Assembly (NCBI RefSeq): GCF_001552435.1
Contig: NZ_BCRE01000004.1
Span: 41,094 to 105,093 of the forward strand
Origin: Kribbia dieselivorans NBRC 106261
GTDB taxonomy: Bacteria > Actinomycetota > Actinomycetes > Actinomycetales > Dermatophilaceae
Direction: 5' to 3'
DNA: 64,000 bases
A program made the position numbers and the translations under genes. Of the stretch, positions 24,910 to 32,977 are shown piece by piece; the stretch's first letter is position 1; each line of letters starts with the position of its first letter. Below the pieces are notes generated by a model. It saw only the letters and a list, made by a program, of their open reading frames with translations. It was not told where the DNA came from and searched no databases.

Positions 24910-26046
24910 TCACAGACTGAGGGTCTTGGCGATGATCTCGCGCTGGATCTCATTGGTACCGCCGTAGATCGGCGGGACGAGGTTGTGACGCACCTGCTCC
25001 TCCATGCCGTACTCGCGGGCGTAGCCGTAGCCGCCCATGAGTTGCATGGCCTCGAGGGTGGCGGCCTTGGCCGTCTCGGTGCACTTCATCTTGGCCATGG
25101 AGGACATCTGGCTCAGCGCGTCCTCCTCACCGTGGTCGATGCGGTCGGCGAGGTCGTAGACGAAGGAGCGGCAGAGCGAGACCTCCGTGGCGATATCGGC
25201 GATCCGGTGACGGACGGCCTGGAACGAGCTGATCGACTGGCCGAACTGTTCGCGCTGCTTGGTGTAGGCAATGACGTCATCGACCGCGCGCTGGGCCGAA
25301 CCGACGGCCATGACGGCGATGATGAGGCGTTCGACGGCCAGCCCGCGCATGAGGTGCTTCCACGCGCCGTTCAACTGACCCACGATGGCCGAGGACGGCA
25401 CCCGGACGTTGGTGAAGTAGAGGTCGTTGACCGTGCGCGCCTCCATGGTCTTGATCTCACGGATGTCCAGACCGGGGGAGCGGCGGGGCACCATGAACAG
25501 GGTCAGACCCTGGTGCTGGGTGCCGGAGGTATCGGTACGGGCCAACAGGAGGATGTTCTCGGCCACGTGCGCGGCCGAACACCAGGTCTTCTGCCCGTCG
25601 ATGATCCAGTCGTCGCCCTCTTGCACGGCACGGATGCGGACGCCGCTGAGGTCGGAGCCGGCGCCCGGCTCGCTGAGCGAGATCGCCTCGAGCTTGCCGG
25701 CGACCATGTTCTGCACGATCGTGCGCTTCTGGTCGTCGTTGCCGTACTTGAGATAGGTCTGGGCGGCGGTCAGGCCGGTGGAGTATGAGTGGATCGGCAC
25801 GAGGCCGCGGGAGGTCTCCTCCAGGAAGATGCATTCGTCGACCATGCCGGCGCCGCCACCACCGAACTCCGCGGGGAGCGAGACCCCGAGCCAGCCGAGG
25901 TCGGAGAGCTTCTCCAGCATCTCGGGGCTGTTCTTGAGCGCACCGTTGTCGGTGAGCTTGTCGCGTTGCTGCAAGGTCGCGCAGTGGGTGTCGGCGAAGT
26001 TGCGGATCGCGCGGGCGAACTCGGTCTGCTCCTCGGAGAAGCGCAT
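24910..26046 (-). CDS. Acyl-CoA dehydrogenase
   Basis: A 378-residue acyl-CoA dehydrogenase with all usual elements: SLSEPGAGSDLSGVR, DGQKTWCSAAHVAE, the YTKQREQFGQSISSFQAVRH helix and IYGGTNEIQREII with the catalytic glutamate. ATG 26046 begins the conserved MRFSEEQTEF; the longer upstream frame has no family similarity. It lies between a BadI-like ring hydrolase and a dienoyl-CoA reductase on the minus strand. It may be the AliB-type dehydrogenase (cyclohexanecarboxyl-CoA to cyclohexenecarboxyl-CoA) or act on the opened chain; the sequence does not decide. Electrons go to ETF, which is not encoded here. Confidence 0.88.
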   Translation of the reverse strand: MRFSEEQTEFARAIRNFADTHCATLQQRDKLTDNGALKNSPEMLEKLSDLGWLGVSLPAEFGGGGAGMVDECIFLEETSRGLVPIHSYSTGLTAAQTYLKYGNDDQKRTIVQNMVAGKLEAISLSEPGAGSDLSGVRIRAVQEGDDWIIDGQKTWCSAAHVAENILLLARTDTSGTQHQGLTLFMVPRRSPGLDIREIKTMEARTVNDLYFTNVRVPSSAIVGQLNGAWKHLMRGLAVERLIIAVMAVGSAQRAVDDVIAYTKQREQFGQSISSFQAVRHRIADIATEVSLCRSFVYDLADRIDHGEEDALSQMSSMAKMKCTETAKAATLEAMQLMGGYGYAREYGMEEQVRHNLVPPIYGGTNEIQREIIAKTLSL

Positions 26047-26073
26047 TGCGGGTGTCCTTCGGTGTCGTGGTGG

Positions 26074-26111
26074 CCGGCCGCCGGACGACGGGAGCGCCGT
26101 CCGGCGGCCGG
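26074..26111. terminator. Hairpin between the ring-hydrolase-like and dehydrogenase genes
   Basis: A perfect 14-bp stem (CCGGCCGCCGGACG / CGTCCGGCGGCCGG) with a 10-base loop fills most of the 80-base gap between two minus-strand genes. It could terminate the upstream gene or attenuate read-through into the dehydrogenase gene. There is no T-run on either side. Confidence 0.55.
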
Positions 26112-26126
26112 AGTCGTGGGGGAGGG

Positions 26127-26921
26127 TCAGTTGCCGCGGTAGTTGGAGAAGTCCGGGAGGCGCTTCTCGTTGAAGGCGTTGATGCCCTCGAGGGCCTCCG
26201 GGGCGTCGCCGAACATCTTCAGGCTGGTGATGGCCATCTGACCGATGCCGCCGAACTGCTCGGTGTCGACGTTGAAGGACTGCTTGAGCACCTTGATGGC
26301 GGTCGGCGAGAGCTGGAGGATCTCGTCGGCCCAGGTGCGCACCTCGGCACGCAACTGGTCGGCCGGAACGACCTTGTTGACCAGACCCCAATCGTAGGCC
26401 TGCTGAGCGGAGTAACGACGGCAGAGGAACCAGATCTCGCGGGCACGCTTCTCACCCACGACGCGGGCCAGGTAGCCGGTGCCGAAGCCGGCGTCGAAGG
26501 AACCGACGCGGGGGCCGTTCTGGCCGAAGATGGCCGTCTCGGAGGCGATGCTCAGGTCGCAGAGCACGTGCAGCACGTGGCCGCCGCCGATGGCGAAGCC
26601 GTTCACCGCGGCGATGACGGGCTTGGGCACGTCGCGGATGACGCGGTGCAGGGCCTCGATCTCGAGCATGCCGCTCTCGGACGGACCGTAGTCGCCCGTC
26701 TCCTGGCGCTGCTTCTGGTCGCCGCCGGTACAGAAGGCCTTCTCGCCGGCTCCGGTCAGGGCGACCGCACCGACCTCCGAGCTGACCCAGGCCATCTTGA
26801 ACGCCTTGACCAGTTCATCGACGGTGCGCGACCGGAAGGCGTTGTAGCGATCGGCGCGGTTGATGGTGATCCACGCGAGGCCGTTGTCGACCTCATATGT
26901 GATATCGGTGAAGTCGGTCAT
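26127..26921 (-). CDS. badI: BadI-like 2-ketocyclohexanecarboxyl-CoA hydrolase (MenB/BadI group)
   Basis: A 264-residue crotonase of the MenB/BadI group, the same size as BadI. Characteristic stretches are AFCTGGDQKQR, RDVPKPVIAAVNGFAIGGG, IFGQNGPRVGSFDAGFGTG and ARVVGEKRAREIW. MenB closes the naphthoate ring; BadI uses the same fold to hydrolyse a ring beta-ketothioester to pimeloyl-CoA. The absence of other men genes, the location inside an acyl-CoA cluster and the BadH-like enzyme nearby favour the hydrolase. MenB remains the alternative. It starts at ATG 26921, divergent from the EamA transporter gene, with a degenerate GntR-type site in the gap. Confidence 0.78.
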   Translation of the reverse strand: MTDFTDITYEVDNGLAWITINRADRYNAFRSRTVDELVKAFKMAWVSSEVGAVALTGAGEKAFCTGGDQKQRQETGDYGPSESGMLEIEALHRVIRDVPKPVIAAVNGFAIGGGHVLHVLCDLSIASETAIFGQNGPRVGSFDAGFGTGYLARVVGEKRAREIWFLCRRYSAQQAYDWGLVNKVVPADQLRAEVRTWADEILQLSPTAIKVLKQSFNVDTEQFGGIGQMAITSLKMFGDAPEALEGINAFNEKRLPDFSNYRGN

Positions 26922-26939
26922 GTGCCACCTTCTCGTTAT

Positions 26940-26950
26940 TGGTCCAACAA
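26940..26950. promoter_or_regulatory. Degenerate GntR/FadR-type site in divergent promoter
   Basis: TGGTCCAACAA matches TGGTC-N-GACCA at 8 of 10 half-site positions and lies 19 bases upstream of the ring-hydrolase-like gene start. A second TTGG half-site follows in AATTGGTGC. It may bring the minus-strand operon under the same regulator, but the match is weaker than the four others. Confidence 0.4.
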
Positions 26951-27020
26951 TTGGTGCAAAGATAGCCCCCGGGTGGCCGCGGGTGCAAGAGGGAGGTCGC
27001 CGTCAACAAGGAGGCAGTGC

Positions 27021-27998
27021 GTGAACGTCGTCACAGGCGCAATGGGCGGATCGCCGAGCCCGCGGGCTTGGGCGGGGCTGATGTTCGTCTACGTCGTGCT
27101 CGGATCGCCCTACCTCGCGATCCGGCTGGTCATCGATGAGGCCTCGCCGCTGGCGAGCATGTCGATGCGCTTTGCGCTCTCGGCGGCTCTGATGGGGCTG
27201 GTCGTCCTCGTTGCCCGCGGGCCACGGGCGCTACGTGTGCCCGTGCGTCAGATCGTCGGAGCTGCCGTCCTGGGGGCACTGCTGCTGGGGATCGGCAACG
27301 GCTTCAACGCACTCGGGCAATCGCATGGGGTCTCCACCTCGGTGACGGCCCTCCTGGTGGCCTGTGTGCCGATGATCGTCGTCGGACTTCAAGCGCTCAC
27401 CGGTATCCGCCCGACCATCGGTGCCCTGGGTGGCATCGTTCTGGGCCTGGGTGGACTCGGCATCGTCGTGGCCGGCGATGGGCAGTCGCACGTCCCGCTT
27501 GTGGGCGCGGCCATCGTCTTGACCGGGGCGACCGGGTGGGCCGTGGGATCGTGGGGCAAGCCGTACCTGGCCATGCCGGCCGACAACCTGGTCGGGGCCG
27601 CCTACCAGTTGGGCGGGGCGGCGTTGCTGCTCCTGGTCATGGCCACGGTGACCCGCGAACAGGTGGACCTGCGGATGGGTCCGGTGGCGTGGGGCGCGAT
27701 GGCCTACATGGTGCTCATCGTCTCGATGCTGGGCTTCACGGTCTACGTGTGGCTGCTCGACCACATGGACGTGTCCCTGGTCACGACGCACACGTACGTC
27801 AATCCGATCGTCGCGGTCGCGTTGGGGGTCGCGATTCTCAGCGAGCCCTTGAGTTGGTCGGTGGTGCTGGGTGGAGGCCTCGTCATCGTGGCTGTCATGA
27901 TCATCATCGTCGCGGCCTCGCGGAAGCCGGCCGCCGCACGACATGATCAAGGCCGTACGGATTCACCACCCGACGAAGGAGAACCGCGTGACCACTGA
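27021..27998 (+). CDS. EamA/DMT-family transporter
   Basis: A 325-residue membrane protein with about ten hydrophobic helices arranged as two EamA repeats: the first ends near TSVTALLVACVPMIVVGLQ and the second near VSLVTTHTYVNPIVAVALGV, the latter motif being typical. The start GTG 27021 is preceded by an ideal AAGGAGG. The open frame continues about 1 kb upstream but that part is antisense to catabolic genes. DMT proteins export or exchange small metabolites and amino acids. Its C-terminus overlaps the next crotonase gene by 11 bases, so it is probably in the same transcript as that gene and perhaps exports a pathway intermediate or by-product. Confidence 0.85.
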   Translation: MNVVTGAMGGSPSPRAWAGLMFVYVVLGSPYLAIRLVIDEASPLASMSMRFALSAALMGLVVLVARGPRALRVPVRQIVGAAVLGALLLGIGNGFNALGQSHGVSTSVTALLVACVPMIVVGLQALTGIRPTIGALGGIVLGLGGLGIVVAGDGQSHVPLVGAAIVLTGATGWAVGSWGKPYLAMPADNLVGAAYQLGGAALLLLVMATVTREQVDLRMGPVAWGAMAYMVLIVSMLGFTVYVWLLDHMDVSLVTTHTYVNPIVAVALGVAILSEPLSWSVVLGGGLVIVAVMIIIVAASRKPAAARHDQGRTDSPPDEGEPRDH

Positions 27999-28749
27999 GC
28001 CCGTGCTCTACACCGCCGAGGGCGGTATCGCCCGCATCACGCTCAACCGCCCCGAGGCGAGCAACGCCGTCAACATGCCCTTGGCGACGGCCCTGGACGC
28101 GGCCGTCGAGCGGGCTGCCGCGGATGACGACGTGCGTGTGGTGGTCATCTCCGGAGCGGGCAAGCGCTTCTGCGGTGGCGGCGACCTGGCGGCGATGAAC
28201 GACGCGGACGACGCCGCGACCTTCGTGGCCGAGTTGGCCGACGTGCTCGACGGCGCGCACCAGAGACTCCTCGCCATGGCCAAGCCGGTCGTCGGCCGGG
28301 TGCAGGGCGCCGCGGCCGGTGCCGGTTTGGCGCTTGCGCTGTCCTGCGACATCGTCATCACGACCGACTCCACCAAGTTCCTCATGGCGTACGCCGGAGT
28401 GGGACTGACCCCGGACGTGGGCTCCTCGTACCTCATCCCGCGCGCGGTCGGCACTCAGCGCGCCCTCGAATTGGCCCTGCTCGGCAAGGTCGTCGTCGGC
28501 GAAGAGGCTCGCGAGTGGGGGCTGGCCACCATGGTCGTGCCGGCCGAATCCCTGGATGAGACGGTGACGACGGTCGCCACCCAGTTGGCCGGCGGCCCTC
28601 CGTTCGCGCTCGGCCAGGCGAAGCGACTCATGCGTGCGGAGTCCACGCGCGCCGAGGCCGGGCTCGACGAGGCCAAGACGGTGGCCGCCGCCGTGGCCAC
28701 CGAGGACGCCCAGGCACTCATCAAGGCCTTCACCACACCCAAGAAATGA
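27988..28749 (+). CDS. Enoyl-CoA hydratase/isomerase family protein (isomerase-like)
   Basis: A 253-residue crotonase-fold protein. RFCGGGDLAAM and AAGAGLALALSCDI are the CoA-site elements. The hydratase glutamates are absent (GAGLALAL and FLMAYAGVGL), and an aspartate occurs in GLTPDVGSSYLIPR, a pattern seen in PaaG-type and other delta3-delta2-enoyl-CoA isomerases. GTG 27988 follows AAGGAG. It overlaps the EamA transporter gene at its start and pabB at its end by four bases (ATGA). The coupling with pabB is probably accidental rather than functional. Confidence 0.83.
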   Translation: MTTEPVLYTAEGGIARITLNRPEASNAVNMPLATALDAAVERAAADDDVRVVVISGAGKRFCGGGDLAAMNDADDAATFVAELADVLDGAHQRLLAMAKPVVGRVQGAAAGAGLALALSCDIVITTDSTKFLMAYAGVGLTPDVGSSYLIPRAVGTQRALELALLGKVVVGEEAREWGLATMVVPAESLDETVTTVATQLAGGPPFALGQAKRLMRAESTRAEAGLDEAKTVAAAVATEDAQALIKAFTTPKK

Positions 28750-29768
28750 TCGGTCACGCTCGATTCGGTGGAATCGAGTGCCGCGACCCCGTTGAGGTTC
28801 GTCCGGACCTCAACGGGGTCACGTCCGGATTCTGGGCCGTCGTCGTGACCTTCGAAGGCGAGGTCACGGCGATCCGATTTGCCTCGGTGCAACGTGCTGT
28901 CGGGCCTGACCAGACACCGCTCGCCGCTCGGTGGGAGCCGCTGACGGCACCGTGGTCGACGTCGATGGACCGCGACACGTACGTCGCCGGGGTGCGCCGA
29001 ATCCGCGAGGACGTCGCGTCCGGGCGGGTCTACCAGGTCAACCTCTGCCGGGTTCTCGAACACCCCCTGCGCGATGACGCCGATCTCGATGGGCTCGAGG
29101 CGCTGCTCGCGAGCGGGAACCCGGCTCCCTACGCTGCGCGGATCCACGTCCCCGGCAGCGGCCTCGATGTCGTCTGCGCCTCGCCCGAGGCCTACCTCAC
29201 GCGCTCCGGCGAGCGCCTCGTCTCCCGCCCGATCAAGGGCACCGCTCCCACATTCGACGCCATGCTGCCCAAGGACGTCGCCGAGAACGTCATGATCACC
29301 GACCTCGTGCGCAACGACCTCCAGCGCGTCTGCCGGCCCGGCACCGTCGACGTCGAGGCGCTGTGCGCGCCTGAGCAGCACCCTGGGCTGGTCCATCTCG
29401 TCACCGACGTCGTCGGGCACGTGGCGGAGGACGTGAGCTGGCCCGAGATCCTGGCCGCCACCTTTCCGCCCGGCTCGGTCAGCGGCGCTCCGAAATCGAC
29501 GGCTCTTGAGGTCATCGCCGAGCTTGAGCCCACCGAACGCGGTCCGTACTGCGGGGCGATCGGGTGGATCGATGGTGACGCGGGCACAGCGGAACTCGCC
29601 GTTGGCATCCGAACGTTCTGGTCGGTGATGGAGGATGGACAACGGCGGCTGCGGTTCGGCGCCGGCGCCGGGATCACGTGGGGGTCCGACCCGGAGGCCG
29701 AGTGGCAGGAGACCGAACTCAAGGCCGACCGATTGGTGGGTATCGCATCTGGAAGGGTGAGGGTATGA
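28746..29768 (+). CDS. pabB: Aminodeoxychorismate synthase component I (PabB)
   Basis: A 340-residue chorismate-utilising enzyme lacking the N-terminal glutamine-binding domain of longer TrpE proteins. The PIKGT motif, which separates PabB from TrpE (PIAGT), is present in SRPIKGTAPTF. Other conserved parts are YQVNLCRVL, ENVMITDLVRNDL, GSVSGAPKSTALEVI and the C-terminal GAGITWGSDPEAEWQE. With a PabA glutaminase, encoded elsewhere, it makes 4-amino-4-deoxychorismate for folate. ATG 28746 overlaps the upstream stop, and pabC follows with an ATGA overlap. Confidence 0.9.
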   Translation: MIGHARFGGIECRDPVEVRPDLNGVTSGFWAVVVTFEGEVTAIRFASVQRAVGPDQTPLAARWEPLTAPWSTSMDRDTYVAGVRRIREDVASGRVYQVNLCRVLEHPLRDDADLDGLEALLASGNPAPYAARIHVPGSGLDVVCASPEAYLTRSGERLVSRPIKGTAPTFDAMLPKDVAENVMITDLVRNDLQRVCRPGTVDVEALCAPEQHPGLVHLVTDVVGHVAEDVSWPEILAATFPPGSVSGAPKSTALEVIAELEPTERGPYCGAIGWIDGDAGTAELAVGIRTFWSVMEDGQRRLRFGAGAGITWGSDPEAEWQETELKADRLVGIASGRVRV

Positions 29769-30613
29769 GTGACGCGATCCGGGTTTGGGTCAACGGGCGA
29801 CTGACGGGGGAGGGCGAGCCCGCCGTGGCCGCGCTCGATCACGGAGTCACCGTGGGGGACGGGGCCTTCGAGACGGCCAAGATCACCCAGGGTCAGGTGT
29901 TCGCGGCCACGCGGCACCTGCGCCGACTCGATCACACCTTGGCGGGCCTGGGCCTGCCGCCGGCCGATCACGCCGTGATTGCCGCAGGTGTCGAGGCGGT
30001 CCTGGCCGAGGGTGACCCGATCGAGTTCGGTCGACTGCGGTACACGATCACCGGGGGAGCGGGGCCGCTGGGCTCGGACCGGGCCGACTCGCCGCTGACC
30101 TACATCGTCACCGCCGGAGCGCAACCGGCCAACCCGCCGTCGGTCAAGGTCTGCACGGTCGAGTGGACGCGCAACGAGCGCGCCGCGACCGCGGGTCTGA
30201 AGACGACCTCGTACGCCGAAAACGTCGTGTCCCTGGCCGATGCCAAGCGTCGTGGGGGAGTCGAGGCGATCATGGCCAACACCCGCGGCGAGCTGTGCGA
30301 GGGCACCGGAACGAACATCTTCGTCGTCCGGGACGGGGTCATCCTCACGCCTCCGCTGGAGTCGGGTTGCCTGGCCGGCATCACCCGGGCCCTGACCATC
30401 GAGTGGTGCCGCGAGGCCGGTATGGAGGTGCGTGAGGAGACGATGCCGCTCTCCGACCTGTTCTCGGCCGACGAGGTCTTCATCACCTCCTCCACCAAGG
30501 ACGTCCTGGCCGTTCACGCAGTGGACGACACGACGTTCGCGGCGCCCGGACCGGTCACCGCGGCCGCGGCGGAGGTCTTCGCGCGCTTCGCCGCCGACCG
30601 TCTCGACCCATGA
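29765..30613 (+). CDS. pabC: Aminodeoxychorismate lyase / class IV aminotransferase (PabC-like)
   Basis: A 282-residue fold-type IV PLP enzyme. The PLP lysine is in GLKTTSYAENVV, and the glycine-rich NTRGELCEGTGTNIF binds phosphate. Its position directly after pabB, with a four-base overlap, makes 4-amino-4-deoxychorismate lyase (forming p-aminobenzoate) the best call; branched-chain or D-amino acid aminotransferases have the same fold. ATG 29765 is used because it starts the VWVNGRL strand common to the family. The stop overlaps the next gene by four bases. Confidence 0.88.
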   Translation: MSDAIRVWVNGRLTGEGEPAVAALDHGVTVGDGAFETAKITQGQVFAATRHLRRLDHTLAGLGLPPADHAVIAAGVEAVLAEGDPIEFGRLRYTITGGAGPLGSDRADSPLTYIVTAGAQPANPPSVKVCTVEWTRNERAATAGLKTTSYAENVVSLADAKRRGGVEAIMANTRGELCEGTGTNIFVVRDGVILTPPLESGCLAGITRALTIEWCREAGMEVREETMPLSDLFSADEVFITSSTKDVLAVHAVDDTTFAAPGPVTAAAAEVFARFAADRLDP

Positions 30614-31146
30614 CCTCGGCCGTGGGCCGACAGCCGGGTTACTGGCGGCTCATGCTCGACCTGCAGCGTGAGGAACTCGCCAAGCAGCGCGCTTCAGACG
30701 ACCGGCGCTACGCCGATCCGAACATCACCCTCGACGCGCACGAGGATCGATGGGCGTGGCGGCGCGCGCTGCGGCGCCATCCGGTCACTCACCTCGTGTA
30801 CCGCAGCGTCATCGGCCTCGTCGGCGCGGTGCTGATCCTGGTGGGGATCCCGATGATCCCGCTGACCGGGCCGGGGTGGGTCGTGGTGTTCCTCGGTGTC
30901 GCGGTGTGGTCGTCGGAGTTCGAATGGGCCCAACGACTGCTTCACCACGGCAAGGCCCGGCTCAAGGGCTGGGAGCGCTGGGTGCTCGTCTTGCCCTGGT
31001 CGTGGCGTCTGGTGGGTGTCGGCGCGACGCTTGTGCTGGCGTGGGCGCTGATGTGGGGCACGCTCGTGATGACGGGTGTGGCCGGGTGGGTGCCCGACCC
31101 GATCTCGACCTGGTTGCTCTGGCTGCCCGGGGTGAATCCGGCCTGA
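30610..31146 (+). CDS. TIGR02611/PGPGW-type membrane protein
   Basis: A 178-residue protein with a charged N-terminal part of about 55 residues, a pair of hydrophobic helices surrounding IPLTGPGWVVVFLGVAVW (the PGPGW-family motif), and a third hydrophobic helix near residues 130-155. It belongs to a small actinobacterial membrane family of unknown role. The ATG overlaps the pabC stop by four bases. It is the last gene before tRNA-Val. A weak hairpin (CCTCGATTTCGAGG, 31154-31167) follows its stop. Confidence 0.75.
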   Translation: MTSAVGRQPGYWRLMLDLQREELAKQRASDDRRYADPNITLDAHEDRWAWRRALRRHPVTHLVYRSVIGLVGAVLILVGIPMIPLTGPGWVVVFLGVAVWSSEFEWAQRLLHHGKARLKGWERWVLVLPWSWRLVGVGATLVLAWALMWGTLVMTGVAGWVPDPISTWLLWLPGVNPA

Positions 31147-31184
31147 CCTGGACCCTCGATTTCGAGGTTTCGGGGTTCTGTGGG

Positions 31185-31190
31185 TAGTAT
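31185..31190 (+). promoter_or_regulatory. Possible -10 element for tRNA-Val
   Basis: TAGTAT in the 90-base gap ahead of the tRNA resembles a -10 hexamer and ends 46 bases before the mature 5' end. A convincing -35 is not seen, so this is tentative. Confidence 0.25.
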
Positions 31191-31236
31191 TCCGGGGTTG
31201 TCACGGCTCGAGACGTGGGGCCGGAGACAGCACCAC

Positions 31237-31310
31237 GGACGTATAGCTCAGTTGGTTAGAGCGTTCGCTTCACACGCGAAAGGTCAGGGGTTCGAGTCCC
31301 TTTACGTCCA
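31237..31310 (+). tRNA. tRNA-Val (anticodon CAC)
   Basis: A complete cloverleaf can be drawn: acceptor stem GGACGTA / TACGTCC, D arm GCTC / GAGC, anticodon stem TTCGC / GCGAA with loop TTCACAC (anticodon CAC, reading GUG), variable region AGGTC, and T arm AGGGG / CCCTT with loop TTCGAGT. The discriminator is A and the CCA end is not encoded. The 3' half serves as the end of a mobile island: the serine recombinase gene on the other strand overlaps positions 31270-31310. Confidence 0.97.
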
Positions 31311-32931
31311 CCCACAGTGTCTTACGGGAACACGCGACATCAGAAGATGTGGAGTGTTCCCGTTTGGCTTCCTTGCCTCCGGCCTCGTGGACCATGGTCG
31401 CGAACGGCTCGGCCAGTGTCTGGCGTAGTTGCTCGTCTTCGGTGATCTCCAGCCGGGTGTAGAACGCTTGGTTCGCGAGCCTCCTGCTTCCGTCATCGGA
31501 GTGCGCGTAGGCGCGGTGCGCGTCGGTGAGCAGCCGCAGGCTGTCGTGAAGGAACGCCCGACCGCCGGTATGTTGTTCGTCGTGGTGGGTGAGGCGCTGC
31601 TCGATGTCGGCCAGCCCAGCGCGGATGCGGTCTTGATGCCGCTTGAGCGTCGGGAGGTCGATGGCGTCGGTGAAGTGCGCGGCGAGCAGCTTGTCGCTCT
31701 CGGCTTCGAGTCGTGCTCGGTTCGCGGTGAGGTCGGCGAACTCCTGGTCGCGCCCGGTACCTCGCTTGTCGAATGCTGCGTCGACTTCGGCGGCGAGGTG
31801 TCGGTAGTCGTCTTCGCTGATCGTGATGTTGGCGTAGGAGTCCTCGACCAGTCGTTCCGCAACCTGCACGGGCACCGCTCGCCTCGTGCAGTTCGTCTTC
31901 TTCGCCGCTCGTCCGGAGCAGACGAAGTAGGCGTAGGTCGTGCCGCGCGGGTTGGTGGCGAAGTCGAGCAGCATCCGTGATCCACAGCTTCCACAGTGCA
32001 ACAAACCCTTGAGATGGTGGGCGTGCTGGACATGTCGGGTTGCCTGCGCCTTGCGTGCCTTCAGGAGCGATTGCACCTGGTCGAACAGGGCAGGCTTGAT
32101 GAGCGGTTCGTGCGCGCCTGGGTGGAGCGCACCCTTGTAGCGGATCACGCCCGCGTAGTACGGGTTGGTCAGCAGCTTGTAGAGCGTGTTCTTCCCCAGC
32201 GGCTTCGACGGTCGCTTCGGCGACGGCACGGTCGTCAGGCCGCGTGCGGTGAGGTCTCGCAGCAGCCCAGTCACGGAAGTCTGGCCCTGGGCGTAGGTCT
32301 CGAATGCCCACCGGATCAACGGAGCACGTTCGGGATCAACCTCAACCGTCCTGACCTCTCGGCCTTGCTCGTCGGTGCGACGCACATTGAGGTACCCGAC
32401 CGGCGCACGCATCGGCGTTCCACCCTGCGCGACTTTTTGGGTCAGCCCCTTCGTGACCTCGGTAGCGAGGTTGCGACTGTAGAACTCGGCAATCGACGAC
32501 ATGATGCCGTGAACGAGCATCCCCGAGGGCGTCTGGTCGATGGACTCGGTAGCCGACACGAGAGTGACCCCGGCAGCAAGCAGAGCTTCGTGAATCTTCA
32601 CGTCATCGGCGCGGTTGCGGGCGAGCCGGTCGAGCTTGTGCACTAGGCAGAACTGCACCCGCGTCGCGGCGATGAAGGCGAGCATGTCCTGCAACCCGTC
32701 GCGATCCGCCGAACGCGCAGACTCGCCCGCGTCCACGAACTCCCGCACGATCCGCGCCCCCAGCTCGTCGGCCTTGCGCTGGTTGGCCTCACGCTGCGCC
32801 GGGATCGAGAACCCCTCCTCAGTGCCGCCACGCTCAGCCTGCTCCCGCGTCGAGACCCGCAGGTAGGACACCGCAAGCAGCACCGGGGCTTCCTCCTCGG
32901 TGCTGGCGTCAGTGGTGAGCGTGGTGGTCAT
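31270..32931 (-). CDS. Large serine recombinase/integrase of the island
   Basis: A 553-residue large serine recombinase. The N-terminal catalytic domain contains YLRVSTREQAERGG with the nucleophilic serine and HKLDRLARNRADD with conserved arginines; a recombinase domain (about residues 170-280) and a zinc ribbon (LLHCGSCGSRM ... CTRRAV) follow, then a coiled-coil-rich C-terminus. ATG 32931 follows AAGGAGG. The last residues, VDVKGLEPLTFRV, are encoded antisense to tRNA-Val, and the TGA stop is formed by the anticodon-loop complement. This suggests that integration into the tRNA fixed the present C-terminus. It should excise or integrate the island. Confidence 0.92.
   Translation of the reverse strand: MTTTLTTDASTEEEAPVLLAVSYLRVSTREQAERGGTEEGFSIPAQREANQRKADELGARIVREFVDAGESARSADRDGLQDMLAFIAATRVQFCLVHKLDRLARNRADDVKIHEALLAAGVTLVSATESIDQTPSGMLVHGIMSSIAEFYSRNLATEVTKGLTQKVAQGGTPMRAPVGYLNVRRTDEQGREVRTVEVDPERAPLIRWAFETYAQGQTSVTGLLRDLTARGLTTVPSPKRPSKPLGKNTLYKLLTNPYYAGVIRYKGALHPGAHEPLIKPALFDQVQSLLKARKAQATRHVQHAHHLKGLLHCGSCGSRMLLDFATNPRGTTYAYFVCSGRAAKKTNCTRRAVPVQVAERLVEDSYANITISEDDYRHLAAEVDAAFDKRGTGRDQEFADLTANRARLEAESDKLLAAHFTDAIDLPTLKRHQDRIRAGLADIEQRLTHHDEQHTGGRAFLHDSLRLLTDAHRAYAHSDDGSRRLANQAFYTRLEITEDEQLRQTLAEPFATMVHEAGGKEAKREHSTSSDVACSRKTLWVDVKGLEPLTFRV
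31325..31362 (+). terminator. Intrinsic terminator of tRNA-Val, inside the recombinase frame
   Basis: A 9-bp stem (CGGGAACAC / GTGTTCCCG) holds a nested 5-bp stem (ACATC / GATGT) and is followed by TTT. It starts 15 bases after the tRNA 3' end, the expected position for its terminator. It lies within the last part of the recombinase reading frame on the opposite strand. Confidence 0.7.
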
Positions 32932-32977
32932 GATGGGCCTCCTTCGTGGTCGAGCCGGTCGCTTCGAGTAGTGGAGA

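Noticed and set aside
26127..26921. Naphthoyl-CoA synthase MenB of menaquinone synthesis
   Set aside because: It shares the fold and signature, but no other men genes are near and a BadH-like gene is in the same cluster; kept only as an alternative.
26046..27020. N-terminal extension of the EamA transporter frame
   Set aside because: The in-frame stretch is antisense to the BadI-like gene, and the ideal ribosome site at 27008-27014 marks the true start at 27021.
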